Shown here in pieces: positions 42,492 to 51,036 of a DNA stretch of 64,000 bases; position 1 is the stretch's first letter, and every line of letters begins with the position of its first letter. Origin of the DNA: Rhodoferax_B ferrireducens_A (GTDB taxonomy: Bacteria > Pseudomonadota > Gammaproteobacteria > Burkholderiales > Burkholderiaceae_C); the NCBI RefSeq assembly GCF_031458075.1, contig NZ_JAVDXT010000001.1, positions 124,001 through 188,000 on the forward strand. Direction: 5' to 3'. The notes under the pieces are model-generated. The model made no database searches, was not told the origin of the DNA, and saw only the letters and a list, made by a program, of their open reading frames with translations. Both the position numbers and the translations under genes were made by a program.

Positions 42492-43904
42492 ATGACCGAT
42501 TTGACGGAACCTCACCCCCCTCATTCCCATTACCCCGCTGACAGTCTGCTGGTCGAGTCGCTTGACATCGAGGCCCAGGGCGTGGCCCACAAGCCCGATG
42601 GCAAAGTCGTGTTCATCAAGGGCGCGCTGCCGTTCGAGGTGGTGACGGCGAATATCAACCGCAAAAAGACCAGCTTCGAGCAGGCCACCGTTGGGGCCAT
42701 CCACCGCGAATCCTCGCAGCGGGTCCGACCCGGTTGCCCGCATTTCGGCTTGCACGAAGGCGCGTGCGGCGGCTGCAAGATGCAGCATCTGCACGTCGGT
42801 GCGCAAGTCGCCATCAAGCAGCGGGTGCTGGAGGACAACCTTTGGCACCTGGGCAAGGTCAAGCCGCAAACCATGCTGCGTCCCATTGAAGGCCCGGCCT
42901 GGGCCTACCGTTACCGGGCCCGGCTGTCGGTGCGCTATGTGCGCAAGAAGGGCGAGGTGCTGGTCGGTTTCCACGAGCGCAAGAGCGGTTACGTGGCCGA
43001 CATGAAGGTCTGTCCAGTGCTGCCGCCGCACGTCAGTGCCTTGCTGTTGCCGCTGCGGGCGCTGATTGCGGGCATGGATGCGCGCGAAACCCTGCCGCAG
43101 ATCGAGCTGGCCTGCGGTGACGCGGTGACGGCCATGGTGCTGCGCCACATGGAGCCCTTGAGCGCTGGCGATCTGGCGCAGCTGCGGGCTTTCGGCAGCG
43201 CGCACGGCGTGCAGTGGTGGCTGCAGCCCAAGGGGCCGGACAGCATCCATTTGCTCGACGAGGGCGGCACCCAGCTGGCCTATGCATTGCCCGAGTTCGG
43301 CATCACTATGCCTTTCAAGCCCACCGATTTCACCCAGGTGAATCCGCAGATCAATCGCGTGCTGGTCGGGCGCGCGCTGCGCCTGCTGGATGCGCAGAAA
43401 ACCGAGCGGGTGATTGACTGGTTTTGCGGCCTGGGCAACTTCACCCTGCCGCTGGCCACCCAGGCAGGCGAGGTGCTGGGCATAGAAGGCAGCGAGGCCT
43501 TGGTCGCCCGTTCGCGTGAAAATTACAAGCTAAATCAGGCTTCCACGCAGGAAGGGTCGGCGCTGGCAGCTACGAAGTTTGTAGCGCGCAATCTGTTCGA
43601 GATGACGCCCGAGGTTTTGACCGCCGACGGCAGTGCCGACAAATGGTTGGTCGATCCACCGCGCGAAGGGGCTTTTGCGTTGGTCCAGGCCCTGGCGGCT
43701 TTGCACCAGGACCCTGCACTGCGCGGGGGCTGGACGCCGCCGCGGCGCATCGTCTACGTGAGCTGCAACCCGGCAACCCTGGCGCGCGATGCCGACGTGC
43801 TGGTGCACCAGGCGGGGTATCGTTTGCTATCGGCGGGGATGGTGAATATGTTTCCGCATACCGCGCATGTGGAAAGCATGGCGGTGTTCGAACTCGAAGC
43901 CTAA
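42492..43904 (+). CDS. rlmD: 23S rRNA (uracil-C5)-methyltransferase, RlmD/RumA family
   Basis: This SAM-dependent m5U methyltransferase of 470 residues has an N-terminal TRAM-like domain, an iron-sulfur cysteine cluster in CPHFGLHEGACGGCKMQ, the SAM-binding DWFCGLGNFTLPLA, and the catalytic cysteine in YVSCNPATLARD. The set points to RlmD (U1939) rather than TrmA. The ATG at 42492 is chosen (MTDLTEPHPP). Part of the dispersed repeat (43527-43585) lies inside the coding sequence. Confidence 0.88.
   Translation: MTDLTEPHPPHSHYPADSLLVESLDIEAQGVAHKPDGKVVFIKGALPFEVVTANINRKKTSFEQATVGAIHRESSQRVRPGCPHFGLHEGACGGCKMQHLHVGAQVAIKQRVLEDNLWHLGKVKPQTMLRPIEGPAWAYRYRARLSVRYVRKKGEVLVGFHERKSGYVADMKVCPVLPPHVSALLLPLRALIAGMDARETLPQIELACGDAVTAMVLRHMEPLSAGDLAQLRAFGSAHGVQWWLQPKGPDSIHLLDEGGTQLAYALPEFGITMPFKPTDFTQVNPQINRVLVGRALRLLDAQKTERVIDWFCGLGNFTLPLATQAGEVLGIEGSEALVARSRENYKLNQASTQEGSALAATKFVARNLFEMTPEVLTADGSADKWLVDPPREGAFALVQALAALHQDPALRGGWTPPRRIVYVSCNPATLARDADVLVHQAGYRLLSAGMVNMFPHTAHVESMAVFELEA
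43527..43585 (-). repeat. Dispersed palindromic repeat, copy 5 (inside rlmD-like gene)
   Basis: In reverse orientation, AAGCTAAATCAGGCTTCC and GCGCTGGCAGCTACGAAGTT match the outer blocks of the family. It is read in frame. Confidence 0.45.
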
Positions 43905-43906
43905 AA

Positions 43907-44281
43907 CTAAGAGGCTTTGGCCTTGCCGCTGCGGGGCTCCTTGGCTTCCGGGGCGGCTTTTTCTTTGCTGCTGGCCACGGCTTCTTCTACGGGCGCAGAG
44001 CCGTCCATCGGGATCTTGACGACCGAGGCCACGCCTTCGATCTTGTTTTCCCGCATATAGGTGTCCATTTCCTTCCAGCCGGCGAATACCAGGGCCTTGG
44101 AGGCTTTGGGGTTCAGGGTGTAGCAGTCTTCGATGCCGCGCAAGGCGTGGCGGCAGGCGCCTCCGGTGGCTTTGGCATCGGCTTCGCGCGCAGCTATCTT
44201 GGGGTCGGGATAGACCCCCGGGATTTCGCAGCCCGACAACAGCAGGACTACGCAAGAGGCGAGAAGATAGCGGGGTGACAT
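43907..44281 (-). CDS. Putative lipoprotein
   Basis: This 124-residue protein has a lipoprotein signal peptide MSPRYLLASCVVLLLSGC, with the lipobox LSGC placing the lipidated cysteine at about residue 18. The mature part carries two further cysteines (GACRHALRG; EDCYTLNP) and an alanine/lysine/glutamate-rich tail. An upstream in-frame ATG at 44308 is possible. It is convergent with the methyltransferase gene, 2 bp apart. Function unknown. Confidence 0.75.
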   Translation of the reverse strand: MSPRYLLASCVVLLLSGCEIPGVYPDPKIAAREADAKATGGACRHALRGIEDCYTLNPKASKALVFAGWKEMDTYMRENKIEGVASVVKIPMDGSAPVEEAVASSKEKAAPEAKEPRSGKAKAS

Positions 44282-44359
44282 GGTGCCCAAAGTAGCCAAC
44301 AGATACATGGTTATCGGCTAAAGACTACATGCATTGAGGCTTAGTTTCAACCGGCCAAA

Positions 44360-44382
44360 CAAAAAGGCCCCGAAGGGCCTGG
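44360..44382 (-). terminator. Rho-independent terminator of the YccA-family gene
   Basis: AGGCCCTTCGGGGCCT on the minus strand forms a stem-loop followed by TTTTTG. It lies about 22 bp beyond the stop at 44405. Confidence 0.8.
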
Positions 44383-44404
44383 TGTGGAAAGGGGTATGCG
44401 CGGT

Positions 44405-45112
44405 TTAGTCGCGCTCGCCGCCCATGATGCCGAGCAAGGCCAGCAGGCTCTGGAAGATGTTGAACAGGTCCAGGTACAAGGCCAGGGTGGCGCTGATGTA
44501 GTTGGTTTCGCCACCGTCGATGATCTGCTTCAGGTCGTACAGCATGTAGGCGCTGAAGATGCCGATGGCGGCCACCGACAAGGCCATCATGCCGGCAGTG
44601 GAGCCGACAAACACATTGATGATGCCGCCGACCAGCAGCACGATGGCGCCGACAAACAGCCATTTGCCCATGCCCGACAGATCGCGCTTGATGACGCTGG
44701 CCACGCTGGCCATCACCAGGAACACGCCGGCGGTGCCGCCGAAGGCCGTCATGATCAGGTCCGGGCCGTTCTTGAAGCCCAGAATCATGGCGATCATGCG
44801 CGACAGCATCAGGCCCATGAAGAAGGTGAAGCCCAGCAGCACCGGTACGCCGGCAGCCGAGTTCTTGGTCTTTTCGATCGCGTACATGAAGCCGAAAGCA
44901 CCGCCCATGAAGACGATCAGGCCCAAACCGCCGCCCAGGCTTTGGGTGATGCCGGTGGCCACGCCCAGCCAGGCGCCAAGCACCGTGGGCACCAGGCTCA
45001 GGGCCAGCAGCCAATAGGTGTTGCGCATCACGCGCTGGCGCTGCTCTTGGACTACCCCGTAGCTGTAGTCGCTGGGTTGGCCGGTGGCAATGCTGGTTAA
45101 ACGGTCGTTCAT
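44405..45112 (-). CDS. Bax inhibitor-1/YccA family membrane protein
   Basis: This 235-residue protein has about seven membrane spans of the TMBIM/YccA family, a relative of E. coli YccA (an FtsH modulator) and of calcium-leak channels. The N-terminal cytoplasmic part MNDRLTSIATGQPSDYSYG is followed by spans beginning NTYWLLALSLVPTVLGAW; the C-terminal span ends in FNIFQSLLALLGIMGG. The ATG at 45112 follows a strong AAGGAGGT. Monocistronic with its own terminator. Confidence 0.9.
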   Translation of the reverse strand: MNDRLTSIATGQPSDYSYGVVQEQRQRVMRNTYWLLALSLVPTVLGAWLGVATGITQSLGGGLGLIVFMGGAFGFMYAIEKTKNSAAGVPVLLGFTFFMGLMLSRMIAMILGFKNGPDLIMTAFGGTAGVFLVMASVASVIKRDLSGMGKWLFVGAIVLLVGGIINVFVGSTAGMMALSVAAIGIFSAYMLYDLKQIIDGGETNYISATLALYLDLFNIFQSLLALLGIMGGERD

Positions 45113-45314
45113 ATCGGTACCTCCTTGAAGATCTGCAATAGCAGGTGGGGAAATTCTAGGTGGATTCAAGGCCAAAGCCTAAATAACACCGGATGGCCGA
45201 CCTATTTTTCATGGGGGTACTGCCCCGGGGCGGTGATTCCCATGCTGCAGCGCCGCAAAAGCCCGGGGCCAATTGGTATGCTTGCGGCCTTTACCAACTC
45301 ACAGGGATGCTGCC

Positions 45315-45722
45315 TTGAAAACCAAATCCGTACTGGAACTCGCCGACGTTAAAACTATTGCCGCTGCCGCCGAAGCCGAGGCGCTGAAGAACCAATGGGC
45401 TGTGTCTATTGCCATCGTCGACGACGGCGGCCATTTGCTGTGGCAGCAGCGCCTAGATGGCGCGGCCGCGCTGACCGCGCATATCGCTCCTGCCAAGGCC
45501 CACACGGCCGCCCTGGGCCGCCGCGAAACCAAGGCGTACGAGGACATCATCAACGGCGGCCGCACCGCCTTTTTGACTGCGCCCGATGTGAAGGGTTTGC
45601 TCGAAGGTGGTGTGCCGATCATCAAGGACGGGCAGTGCATTGGCGCGGTCGGCGTGAGCGGCGTCAAGTCGAGCGAAGACGTGCAGATTGCCAAGGCCGG
45701 CATCGCCGCCATCGGCCTGTAA
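45315..45722 (+). CDS. GlcG/HbpS family (DUF336) protein
   Basis: This 135-residue protein of the heme-binding HbpS/GlcG fold reads MKTKSVLELADVKTIAAAAE from a TTG start at 45315 with AGGGA upstream. Typical family motifs are IVDDGGHLLWQQRLDGAA, the Lys-rich KAHTAALG, and the C-terminal GAVGVSGVKSSEDVQIAKAG. Members bind heme or act as accessory proteins near oxidoreductases. No neighbour indicates a partner. A repeat copy follows it at 45729. Confidence 0.83.
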   Translation: MKTKSVLELADVKTIAAAAEAEALKNQWAVSIAIVDDGGHLLWQQRLDGAAALTAHIAPAKAHTAALGRRETKAYEDIINGGRTAFLTAPDVKGLLEGGVPIIKDGQCIGAVGVSGVKSSEDVQIAKAGIAAIGL

Positions 45723-45728
45723 TTGCTC

Positions 45729-45781
45729 TTGTTTTGGTAGCGCCTGGTGCTTATGGTTCTTGCGCTACCGCCTTGTTTTGT
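45729..45781 (+). repeat. Dispersed palindromic repeat, copy 6
   Basis: GGTAGCGCCTGGTGCTTATG with TTCTTGCGCTACCGCCTTG form the two arms. It lies between the GlcG-family gene and the LysR gene, overlapping the latter's last codons. Confidence 0.5.
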
Positions 45782-46710
45782 GTGTAAAACGGGCTCTGCA
45801 GCAGGGCGCTCTCGCATTCGCCGATGATCCATTGCCGGAAGCGGCGCAAGGGCTCTGAGGCCCGCTGCGCATGCGGCTCGACCAGAAAGTAGCCGCGCGC
45901 CGTCTTTACCGCGTGCTGCACCGCCGGCACCAGCTGGCCGCTGCGCACCAGCTCATCCACCAGCGGCACCCAGCCCAGCGCCACACCTTGCCCGGCAATC
46001 GCCGCCTGGATGACCAGCGGGTAGTTGTTCAGCGTCAGGCCGTGGCTTTCGTCGCTGGTGGACAGGCTTTGCAGCGCAAACCAGTTGTCCCAGCCCAGCC
46101 AGCGCAGCGGTTCGGCGCTTTCCAGGTGCAACAGCGGTAGCCGCGCCAGTGCCGACGGCTGGCCGTTGAGCCCGTGCCGGCTCTGGAACTGCGGGCTGCA
46201 GACCGGGATGACGATTTCCGGGAACAGCCGCGTTGCCGCGCAGCCCGGCCAGGGGCCGCTGCCAAAGGCGATGGCAACGTCCACCGATTCGCCGCGGATG
46301 TCGAACTCGTTTTGCGTGGTGACGATGCGCACGTCCAGGTCGGGCACCAGTTCGCGCAGCGCGCCCAGCCGCGGCATCAGCCAGTAGGCGGCAAAGCCGA
46401 AGTCGGTGGCCACCGTCAGCACCTGGCGGGCACGCCGCGCGCGGATCTTGGCTGCGGCGTCGCCGATGTCGGCCAGGCCGTCGCGCACCGCATTGAAGAG
46501 CTGCACGCCGTCGGCGGTAAGCGACACGCCGCGGTGCTCGCGCTTGAACAGCGGTACACCCAAATCTTCTTCCAATAAACCGATGCGCTGGCTGACCGCT
46601 GGCTGGCTGGTGCCCAGCTCTTGCGCGGCGGCGGTAAAGCTCAGATGCCGGACCGCCGCTTCAAAGAACACCAGGCTGTGCAGCGGGGGAAGTCGTCGTG
46701 TGCTTGCCAT
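45751..46710 (-). CDS. LysR-type regulator, choline-sulfate-utilisation type
   Basis: This 319-residue LysR regulator has an N-terminal winged helix (AAVRHLSFTAAAQELGTSQPAVSQRI) and a periplasmic-binding-like effector domain. It is divergent from betC, with choX beyond, which matches the choline-sulfate utilisation regulators found beside choline sulfatase. Choline sulfate or choline is the likely effector, inferred from that arrangement. Its C-terminus overlaps a repeat copy. Confidence 0.87.
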   Translation of the reverse strand: MASTRRLPPLHSLVFFEAAVRHLSFTAAAQELGTSQPAVSQRIGLLEEDLGVPLFKREHRGVSLTADGVQLFNAVRDGLADIGDAAAKIRARRARQVLTVATDFGFAAYWLMPRLGALRELVPDLDVRIVTTQNEFDIRGESVDVAIAFGSGPWPGCAATRLFPEIVIPVCSPQFQSRHGLNGQPSALARLPLLHLESAEPLRWLGWDNWFALQSLSTSDESHGLTLNNYPLVIQAAIAGQGVALGWVPLVDELVRSGQLVPAVQHAVKTARGYFLVEPHAQRASEPLRRFRQWIIGECESALLQSPFYTQNKAVAQEP

Positions 46711-46785
46711 AACGAAAATTTATGTATGTATAAGAATTGACCATCTTCACGCGCAATTAACACCTACGTAGACTGGATTCGTTGC

Positions 46786-46800
46786 ATAAATCCACATTAT
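46786..46800. promoter_or_regulatory. Candidate LysR operator in the betC promoter region
   Basis: ATAA-N7-TTAT forms a T-N11-A-type inverted repeat in the 104-bp divergent spacer, 15 bp before the betC start. LysR proteins favour such sites. No experimental support is implied. Confidence 0.35.
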
Positions 46801-46814
46801 GTTTGGAAAGACCC

Positions 46815-48338
46815 ATGGAAGCCAGGAAGCCGAATATTCTGATCTTGATGGCCGACCAGCTGACGCCCTCGGCGTTGGCCGCTTATGGCAACACGGTCAG
46901 CAAAACCCCGCACATCGACGCGCTGGCCGCGGCCGGTGTGGTGTTCGAATCGGCCTATACCAACAGCCCACTGTGTGCGCCGTCGCGCTATGTGTTCATG
47001 GCCGGCAAGCTGCCGTCGGCGATTGGCGCCTACGACAACTCGGCCGAGCTTCCGTCCGAGGTGCTGACCTTTGGCCACCACCTGCGGCATGCGGGCTACC
47101 ACACCATTCTGTCGGGCAAGATGCATTTCTGCGGAGCCGATCAGCTGCACGGCTTTGAGGAGCGCCTGACCACCGATATCTACCCGGCCGACTTCGGCTG
47201 GACCCCCGACTGGGAGCAGCCCGAAGTCCGCCCCAGCTGGTACCACAACATGGGTTCGGTGACGGATGCCGGCACCTGCATCCGCAGCAACCAGCTCGAC
47301 TTCGACGAAGAGGTGGTGTTCCTGGCACAGCAAAAGCTGTTCGACATGGTGCGCGACGACGATGAGCGTCCCTTTTGCATGCTGGTGTCGATGACACATC
47401 CGCACGACCCGTATGCGATCCCGCAGCAATACTGGGACCTGTACCGCGACGAGGATATCGACATGCCGCGCGTCAGCGCCGACGCCGCGCCGCCGGACCC
47501 GCACTCACAACGCCTGCGCCATGTGAGCGACATGGACAGCACGCCCATCAGCGACCAGCAGACCCGCAACGCCCGCCATGCCTACTACGGCGCGGTGTCG
47601 TACGTGGACGAGCAGATCGGCAAGATCCGCCGCACCCTGGAGCAGACCGGCCAGGCCGACAACACCATCATCGTCCTGCTGTCCGACCACGGCGACATGC
47701 TGGGCGAGCGCGGGCTTTGGTACAAGATGAACTTTTTCGAGAACGCCTGCCGCGTGCCGCTGATCGTGCATGCACCGGGCCGGTTCAGCCCCCGCCGGGT
47801 GGCGGCATCGGTGTCGCTGGTAGATGTGTTGCCAACCCTGGTGGATATGGCGTTTGACGGCGCTGCGCCAGCCTACCCGGAGCCGCTGGACGGCCGCAGC
47901 CTGCTGCCGCACTTGCGCGGCACGGGCGGGCACGACGAGGTGGTGGGCGAATACCTGGGCGAGGGCGCGGTGGCGCCGCTGGTCATGCTGCGCCGCGGCG
48001 CCTACAAGTTCGTCCATTCGCCTGGCGATCCGGACCAGTTGTACCGGCTGGATACCGATCCCGACGAGCTGCACAACCTGGCGGCCGACCCGGCTGCGGC
48101 CGAGTTGCTGCAGGGCTTTCGCAGCGAGGTCGCGGCCCGGTGGGACATGGACGGGCTGCGCGCCCAGGTGGTGGCCAGCCAGCGCCGGCGCCGCTTCCAC
48201 TTCGCAGCCCAGAACCACGGCGCACGCCAGGCCTGGGACCACCAGCCCTACCAGGCGGCCAGCCAGCGCTATATGCGCAACCACATAGCTCTGGACACGC
48301 TGGAAGCGCGTGCCCGCTACCCGGTCGTGAAGCGGTAA
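46815..48338 (+). CDS. betC: Choline-sulfatase
   Basis: This 507-residue sulfatase hydrolyses choline O-sulfate to choline and sulfate, giving an osmoprotectant precursor and a sulfur source. The formylglycine signature appears as LCAPSRYVFMAGK, with the modified cysteine. Metal ligands are in ILMADQLTPSAL near the N-terminus and LLSDHGDMLGERGLWYKM in the middle. The C-terminal extension (RRFHFAAQNHGARQAWDHQP) is typical of BetC rather than general arylsulfatases. The ATG at 46815 follows GGAAAG. It precedes choX by 48 bp. Confidence 0.92.
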   Translation: MEARKPNILILMADQLTPSALAAYGNTVSKTPHIDALAAAGVVFESAYTNSPLCAPSRYVFMAGKLPSAIGAYDNSAELPSEVLTFGHHLRHAGYHTILSGKMHFCGADQLHGFEERLTTDIYPADFGWTPDWEQPEVRPSWYHNMGSVTDAGTCIRSNQLDFDEEVVFLAQQKLFDMVRDDDERPFCMLVSMTHPHDPYAIPQQYWDLYRDEDIDMPRVSADAAPPDPHSQRLRHVSDMDSTPISDQQTRNARHAYYGAVSYVDEQIGKIRRTLEQTGQADNTIIVLLSDHGDMLGERGLWYKMNFFENACRVPLIVHAPGRFSPRRVAASVSLVDVLPTLVDMAFDGAAPAYPEPLDGRSLLPHLRGTGGHDEVVGEYLGEGAVAPLVMLRRGAYKFVHSPGDPDQLYRLDTDPDELHNLAADPAAAELLQGFRSEVAARWDMDGLRAQVVASQRRRRFHFAAQNHGARQAWDHQPYQAASQRYMRNHIALDTLEARARYPVVKR

Positions 48339-48386
48339 CCCAACCGCGTGTCAGTGGAAGTCAACCTTTAACCTCAGGAGTGCAGC

Positions 48387-49343
48387 ATGGGAAGTAAACG
48401 TGTTTTGCTGGCATCGGCCAGCGTGGTCGTAGGCGCTTTGCTGGTGGGCCAGAACGCCATTAGCGCCGAGCCCGAGGCCTGCAAGCAGGTGCGCATGGCC
48501 GATCCGGGCTGGACCGATATCACCGCCACCAATGCGGTCGCCGGGGTACTGCTGGGCGCGCTGGGTTACGAGCAGAAGGTGTCGTCGCTGTCGGTGCCCA
48601 TCACCTATGTGGGCATGCAGAAGTCGCAGATCGACGTGTTTCTGGGCAACTGGATGCCGGCGCAGAAGCCGCTGGTCGAACCCATCCTGAAGGACGGCGG
48701 CATGGAGGTGGTGCGCGCCAACCTGCCGAACGCCAAGTTCACCCTGGCCGTGCCCGGCTACGTGGCCGATGCGGGCGTGAAGACCTTTGCCGACCTGGCC
48801 AAATATGCCGACAAGTTTGACCGCAAGATCTACGGCATCGAGTCGGGTGCGCCGGCGAACCAGAACATCAAGAAGATGCTGGAAGCCAAGAGCTACGGCC
48901 TGGAGGGTTGGAGCCTGGTGGAATCAAGCGAGCAAAGCATGCTCAGCCAGGTGGCGCGCAAGGAGCGCGGCAAGGACTGGATCGTGTTCCTGGCCTGGGA
49001 GCCGCACCAGATGAACACCAAGTTCCAGGTCAATTACCTGGATGGCGACAAGGAGTATTTCGGCCCCAACTTCGGCAGTGCCACAGTCAATACCGTGTCG
49101 CGCAAGGGCTATGCGGCCCAGTGCCCGAATGTGGGGCGCTTGTTCAGCCAGATGGAATTTACCGTGGACTTCGAGAACAAGGCGATCTCCGAGGTGCTGG
49201 AGCAGAAGATCGACGCCAAAGCGGCGGGCATACGCCAGCTCAAGGCCAATCCTAAGCTGGTGGAGACCTGGCTGACCGGGGTCAAGACCTATGGCGGCGA
49301 AGATGGGCTGGCCGCGGTGAAGAAAATGCTGGCCCAGAATTGA
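48387..49343 (+). CDS. choX: Choline ABC transporter substrate-binding protein
   Basis: This 318-residue periplasmic binding protein of the OpuAC/ChoX type has an N-terminal signal peptide (ASASVVVGALLVGQNAISA). The aromatic and acidic ligand-site segments PGWTDITATNAVAG, VFLGNWMPAQ and WEPHQMNTKF form the quaternary-amine cage seen in ChoX. GTG/ATG choice is clear, with CAGGAG seven bases upstream. No permease or ATPase gene follows before the convergent hemP, so transporter partners must be encoded elsewhere. Confidence 0.9.
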   Translation: MGSKRVLLASASVVVGALLVGQNAISAEPEACKQVRMADPGWTDITATNAVAGVLLGALGYEQKVSSLSVPITYVGMQKSQIDVFLGNWMPAQKPLVEPILKDGGMEVVRANLPNAKFTLAVPGYVADAGVKTFADLAKYADKFDRKIYGIESGAPANQNIKKMLEAKSYGLEGWSLVESSEQSMLSQVARKERGKDWIVFLAWEPHQMNTKFQVNYLDGDKEYFGPNFGSATVNTVSRKGYAAQCPNVGRLFSQMEFTVDFENKAISEVLEQKIDAKAAGIRQLKANPKLVETWLTGVKTYGGEDGLAAVKKMLAQN

Positions 49344-49477
49344 GGCCAGGGACTGTGTGGGAAAAAAAGCATGGCTAGTCGGATGCCGGACAAGTCCGTC
49401 CTCCGTTGGCTAGCAAAAACGACCCTTGCAGACTCCATGGTGAAGTCTTGGGAGTCGCCCCACGATGAAACTCTTTT

Positions 49478-49504
49478 CGTCCTGCTCCAGCCCAGGGCAG
49501 GACG
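49478..49504. other. Inverted repeat between choX and hemP
   Basis: CGTCCTGC and GCAGGACG form an 8-bp stem with an 11-nt loop between the convergent choX and hemP stops. It may terminate one of them although no long T run follows. Confidence 0.4.
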
Positions 49505-49516
49505 AAATCAAAACTC

Positions 49517-49738
49517 TTACTTGGTCAGAATCAGCTTGCCCAGCTTGGTGTTCTGCAAGCGGTAAACCGAACCGTTGTGCATGATCTCCACGGCCTTCTG
49601 GCCCTTGAGCAGATCCCGGCTTTCTACCGACAACACCTTGGCTGCGGCAGCACCCATGTCCATGCCTTGGAGCACGCTGTTCGCGTTCTCGCCCGAGGTG
49701 GGGTTGAACAGAGGACGGGCGGCTAGGTTAGCGTACAT
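49517..49738 (-). CDS. hemP: Hemin uptake protein HemP
   Basis: This small 73-residue protein has the HemP core VLSVESRDLLKGQKAVEIMH followed by YRLQNTKLGKLILTK. In burkholderia and related genera HemP is a heme-uptake activator under Fur control. A Fur-box-like site lies 31 bp upstream (49769-49791), consistent with iron regulation. It is separated from exbD by 92 bp. Confidence 0.88.
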   Translation of the reverse strand: MYANLAARPLFNPTSGENANSVLQGMDMGAAAAKVLSVESRDLLKGQKAVEIMHNGSVYRLQNTKLGKLILTK

Positions 49739-49768
49739 GGTGTGCTCCTGAAGAAGTATGCGATGTGT

Positions 49769-49791
49769 TAATGATAACTATTCTCAATTAA
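49769..49791 (-). promoter_or_regulatory. Fur box-like site upstream of hemP
   Basis: On the minus strand TTGAGAATAGTTATCATTAA matches the alternating GATAAT/ATTATC pattern of Fur boxes. It sits between exbD and hemP in the promoter position of hemP. Confidence 0.75.
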
Positions 49792-49830
49792 ATCGCAAGC
49801 GCTTTTCAAAGATATTTGTAAAAAAGATCT

Positions 49831-50244
49831 TCAGGGCGCCTTGGGTTCGGTGATGAAGCCGATCTTCTTGACGCCGGCCTGCTGGGCCGCCGCCATGGCT
49901 TGCGCCACGCGCTCGTAGCGCACTTCCTTGTCACCGCGAATGTGCAGCTCGGGCTGGGGCTCCTTGGCGGCTTCGGCCTGCAGCATGGGCACCAAGTCGG
50001 CATCGGCAACCTTGTTTTCGTTCCAGTAGTACTCGCCCTGTGCATTCACGCTGAGGCGGATGGTTTCCGGCTTGACGTCCTGCACCTGGTTGGTGGCGCG
50101 GGGCAAGTCGATGTTGACTGCGTGCTTCATCACCGGGATGGTGATGATGAAGATGATCAACAACACCAACATCACGTCCACCAGGGGTGTCATGTTGATC
50201 TCGTTCATTACTTCATCGGGTTCGTCCTGGGTTCCGAAGGCCAT
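49831..50244 (-). CDS. exbD: Biopolymer transport protein ExbD
   Basis: This 137-residue inner-membrane protein has one span (about 20-40, PLVDVMLVLLIIFIITIPV) carrying the proton-path aspartate (VDVMLVLLI), then a periplasmic domain. With ExbB it energises TonB. It starts 3 bp after exbB ends. Confidence 0.93.
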   Translation of the reverse strand: MAFGTQDEPDEVMNEINMTPLVDVMLVLLIIFIITIPVMKHAVNIDLPRATNQVQDVKPETIRLSVNAQGEYYWNENKVADADLVPMLQAEAAKEPQPELHIRGDKEVRYERVAQAMAAAQQAGVKKIGFITEPKAP

Positions 50245-50247
50245 GGC

Positions 50248-50964
50248 TTAGCTCCCTTTTTTCATCGGCACCACTTTGGCAGCGGTACCGGTGGCGACAC
50301 GGGCGCCGGTGACGAAGAAGGCATGCAGGTCGTGGGCAAAGCTGTTCAGCTTGATCAGGATGGACTTGTTGCCGCGCACCAGGGCGTTGTAGCCCAGCAC
50401 CGCAGGAATCGCCACGGCCAGGCCCAGCGCGGTCATGATCAGCGCTTCACCGATCGGGCCGGCCACCTTGTCGATGGTCGATTGGCCCGACAGGCCAATG
50501 CTCAGCAGCGCGTGGTAGATGCCCCAGACGGTGCCGAACAGGCCGATGAAGGGAGCGGTAGAACCCACGGATGCCAGGATCGCCAGGCCGGCTTGCAGCT
50601 TGGCGGTGAACTCGTCGATGCTATTGCGCAGGCAGCGCGTGACCCAGTCGCTGACGTCCAGGCTGTCGTGCAAATGGGCCTTGGTGTTGCGGTGGTGGGC
50701 TGTGGCTTCGCGGCCTTCCAGGGCGATTTGCAGGAAGGGATTGGTCGGGTCATCGCCCAGCTTCTTCAGGCCGGTGGCGAAGTCTTCGCTGTGCCAGAAG
50801 TCGGCGGCGTTGCCGGCCAGCTTCTTGAACTTGAAGATGTCCAGTGCCTTCAGGAGGATGACGATCCACGAGGCTAGCGACATGGCCAGCAGGATGATGG
50901 CCACGGACTTGGTGACAAAGTCGCCCTGGGTCCAGACGTTGGCGATGCCGAATTGCGATTCCAT
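50248..50964 (-). CDS. exbB: Biopolymer transport protein ExbB (MotA/TolQ/ExbB family)
   Basis: This 238-residue inner-membrane proton channel subunit has three spans: near residues 20-40 (SVAIILLAMSLASWIVILL), around 130-155 with the conserved GLFGTVWGIYHAL, and 175-200 (GEALIMTALGLAVAIPAVLGYN). It is co-transcribed with exbD and 72 bp after tonB. Together the proteins convert proton-motive force to TonB motion for outer-membrane siderophore and heme uptake. Confidence 0.94.
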   Translation of the reverse strand: MESQFGIANVWTQGDFVTKSVAIILLAMSLASWIVILLKALDIFKFKKLAGNAADFWHSEDFATGLKKLGDDPTNPFLQIALEGREATAHHRNTKAHLHDSLDVSDWVTRCLRNSIDEFTAKLQAGLAILASVGSTAPFIGLFGTVWGIYHALLSIGLSGQSTIDKVAGPIGEALIMTALGLAVAIPAVLGYNALVRGNKSILIKLNSFAHDLHAFFVTGARVATGTAAKVVPMKKGS

Positions 50965-51036
50965 AAATACTCCAAAAAAGGGGGGGAAGTAGGTGACTTA
51001 CTTAGATTGCTACCGAGGGCTGGGGCAAGTCGTTAG

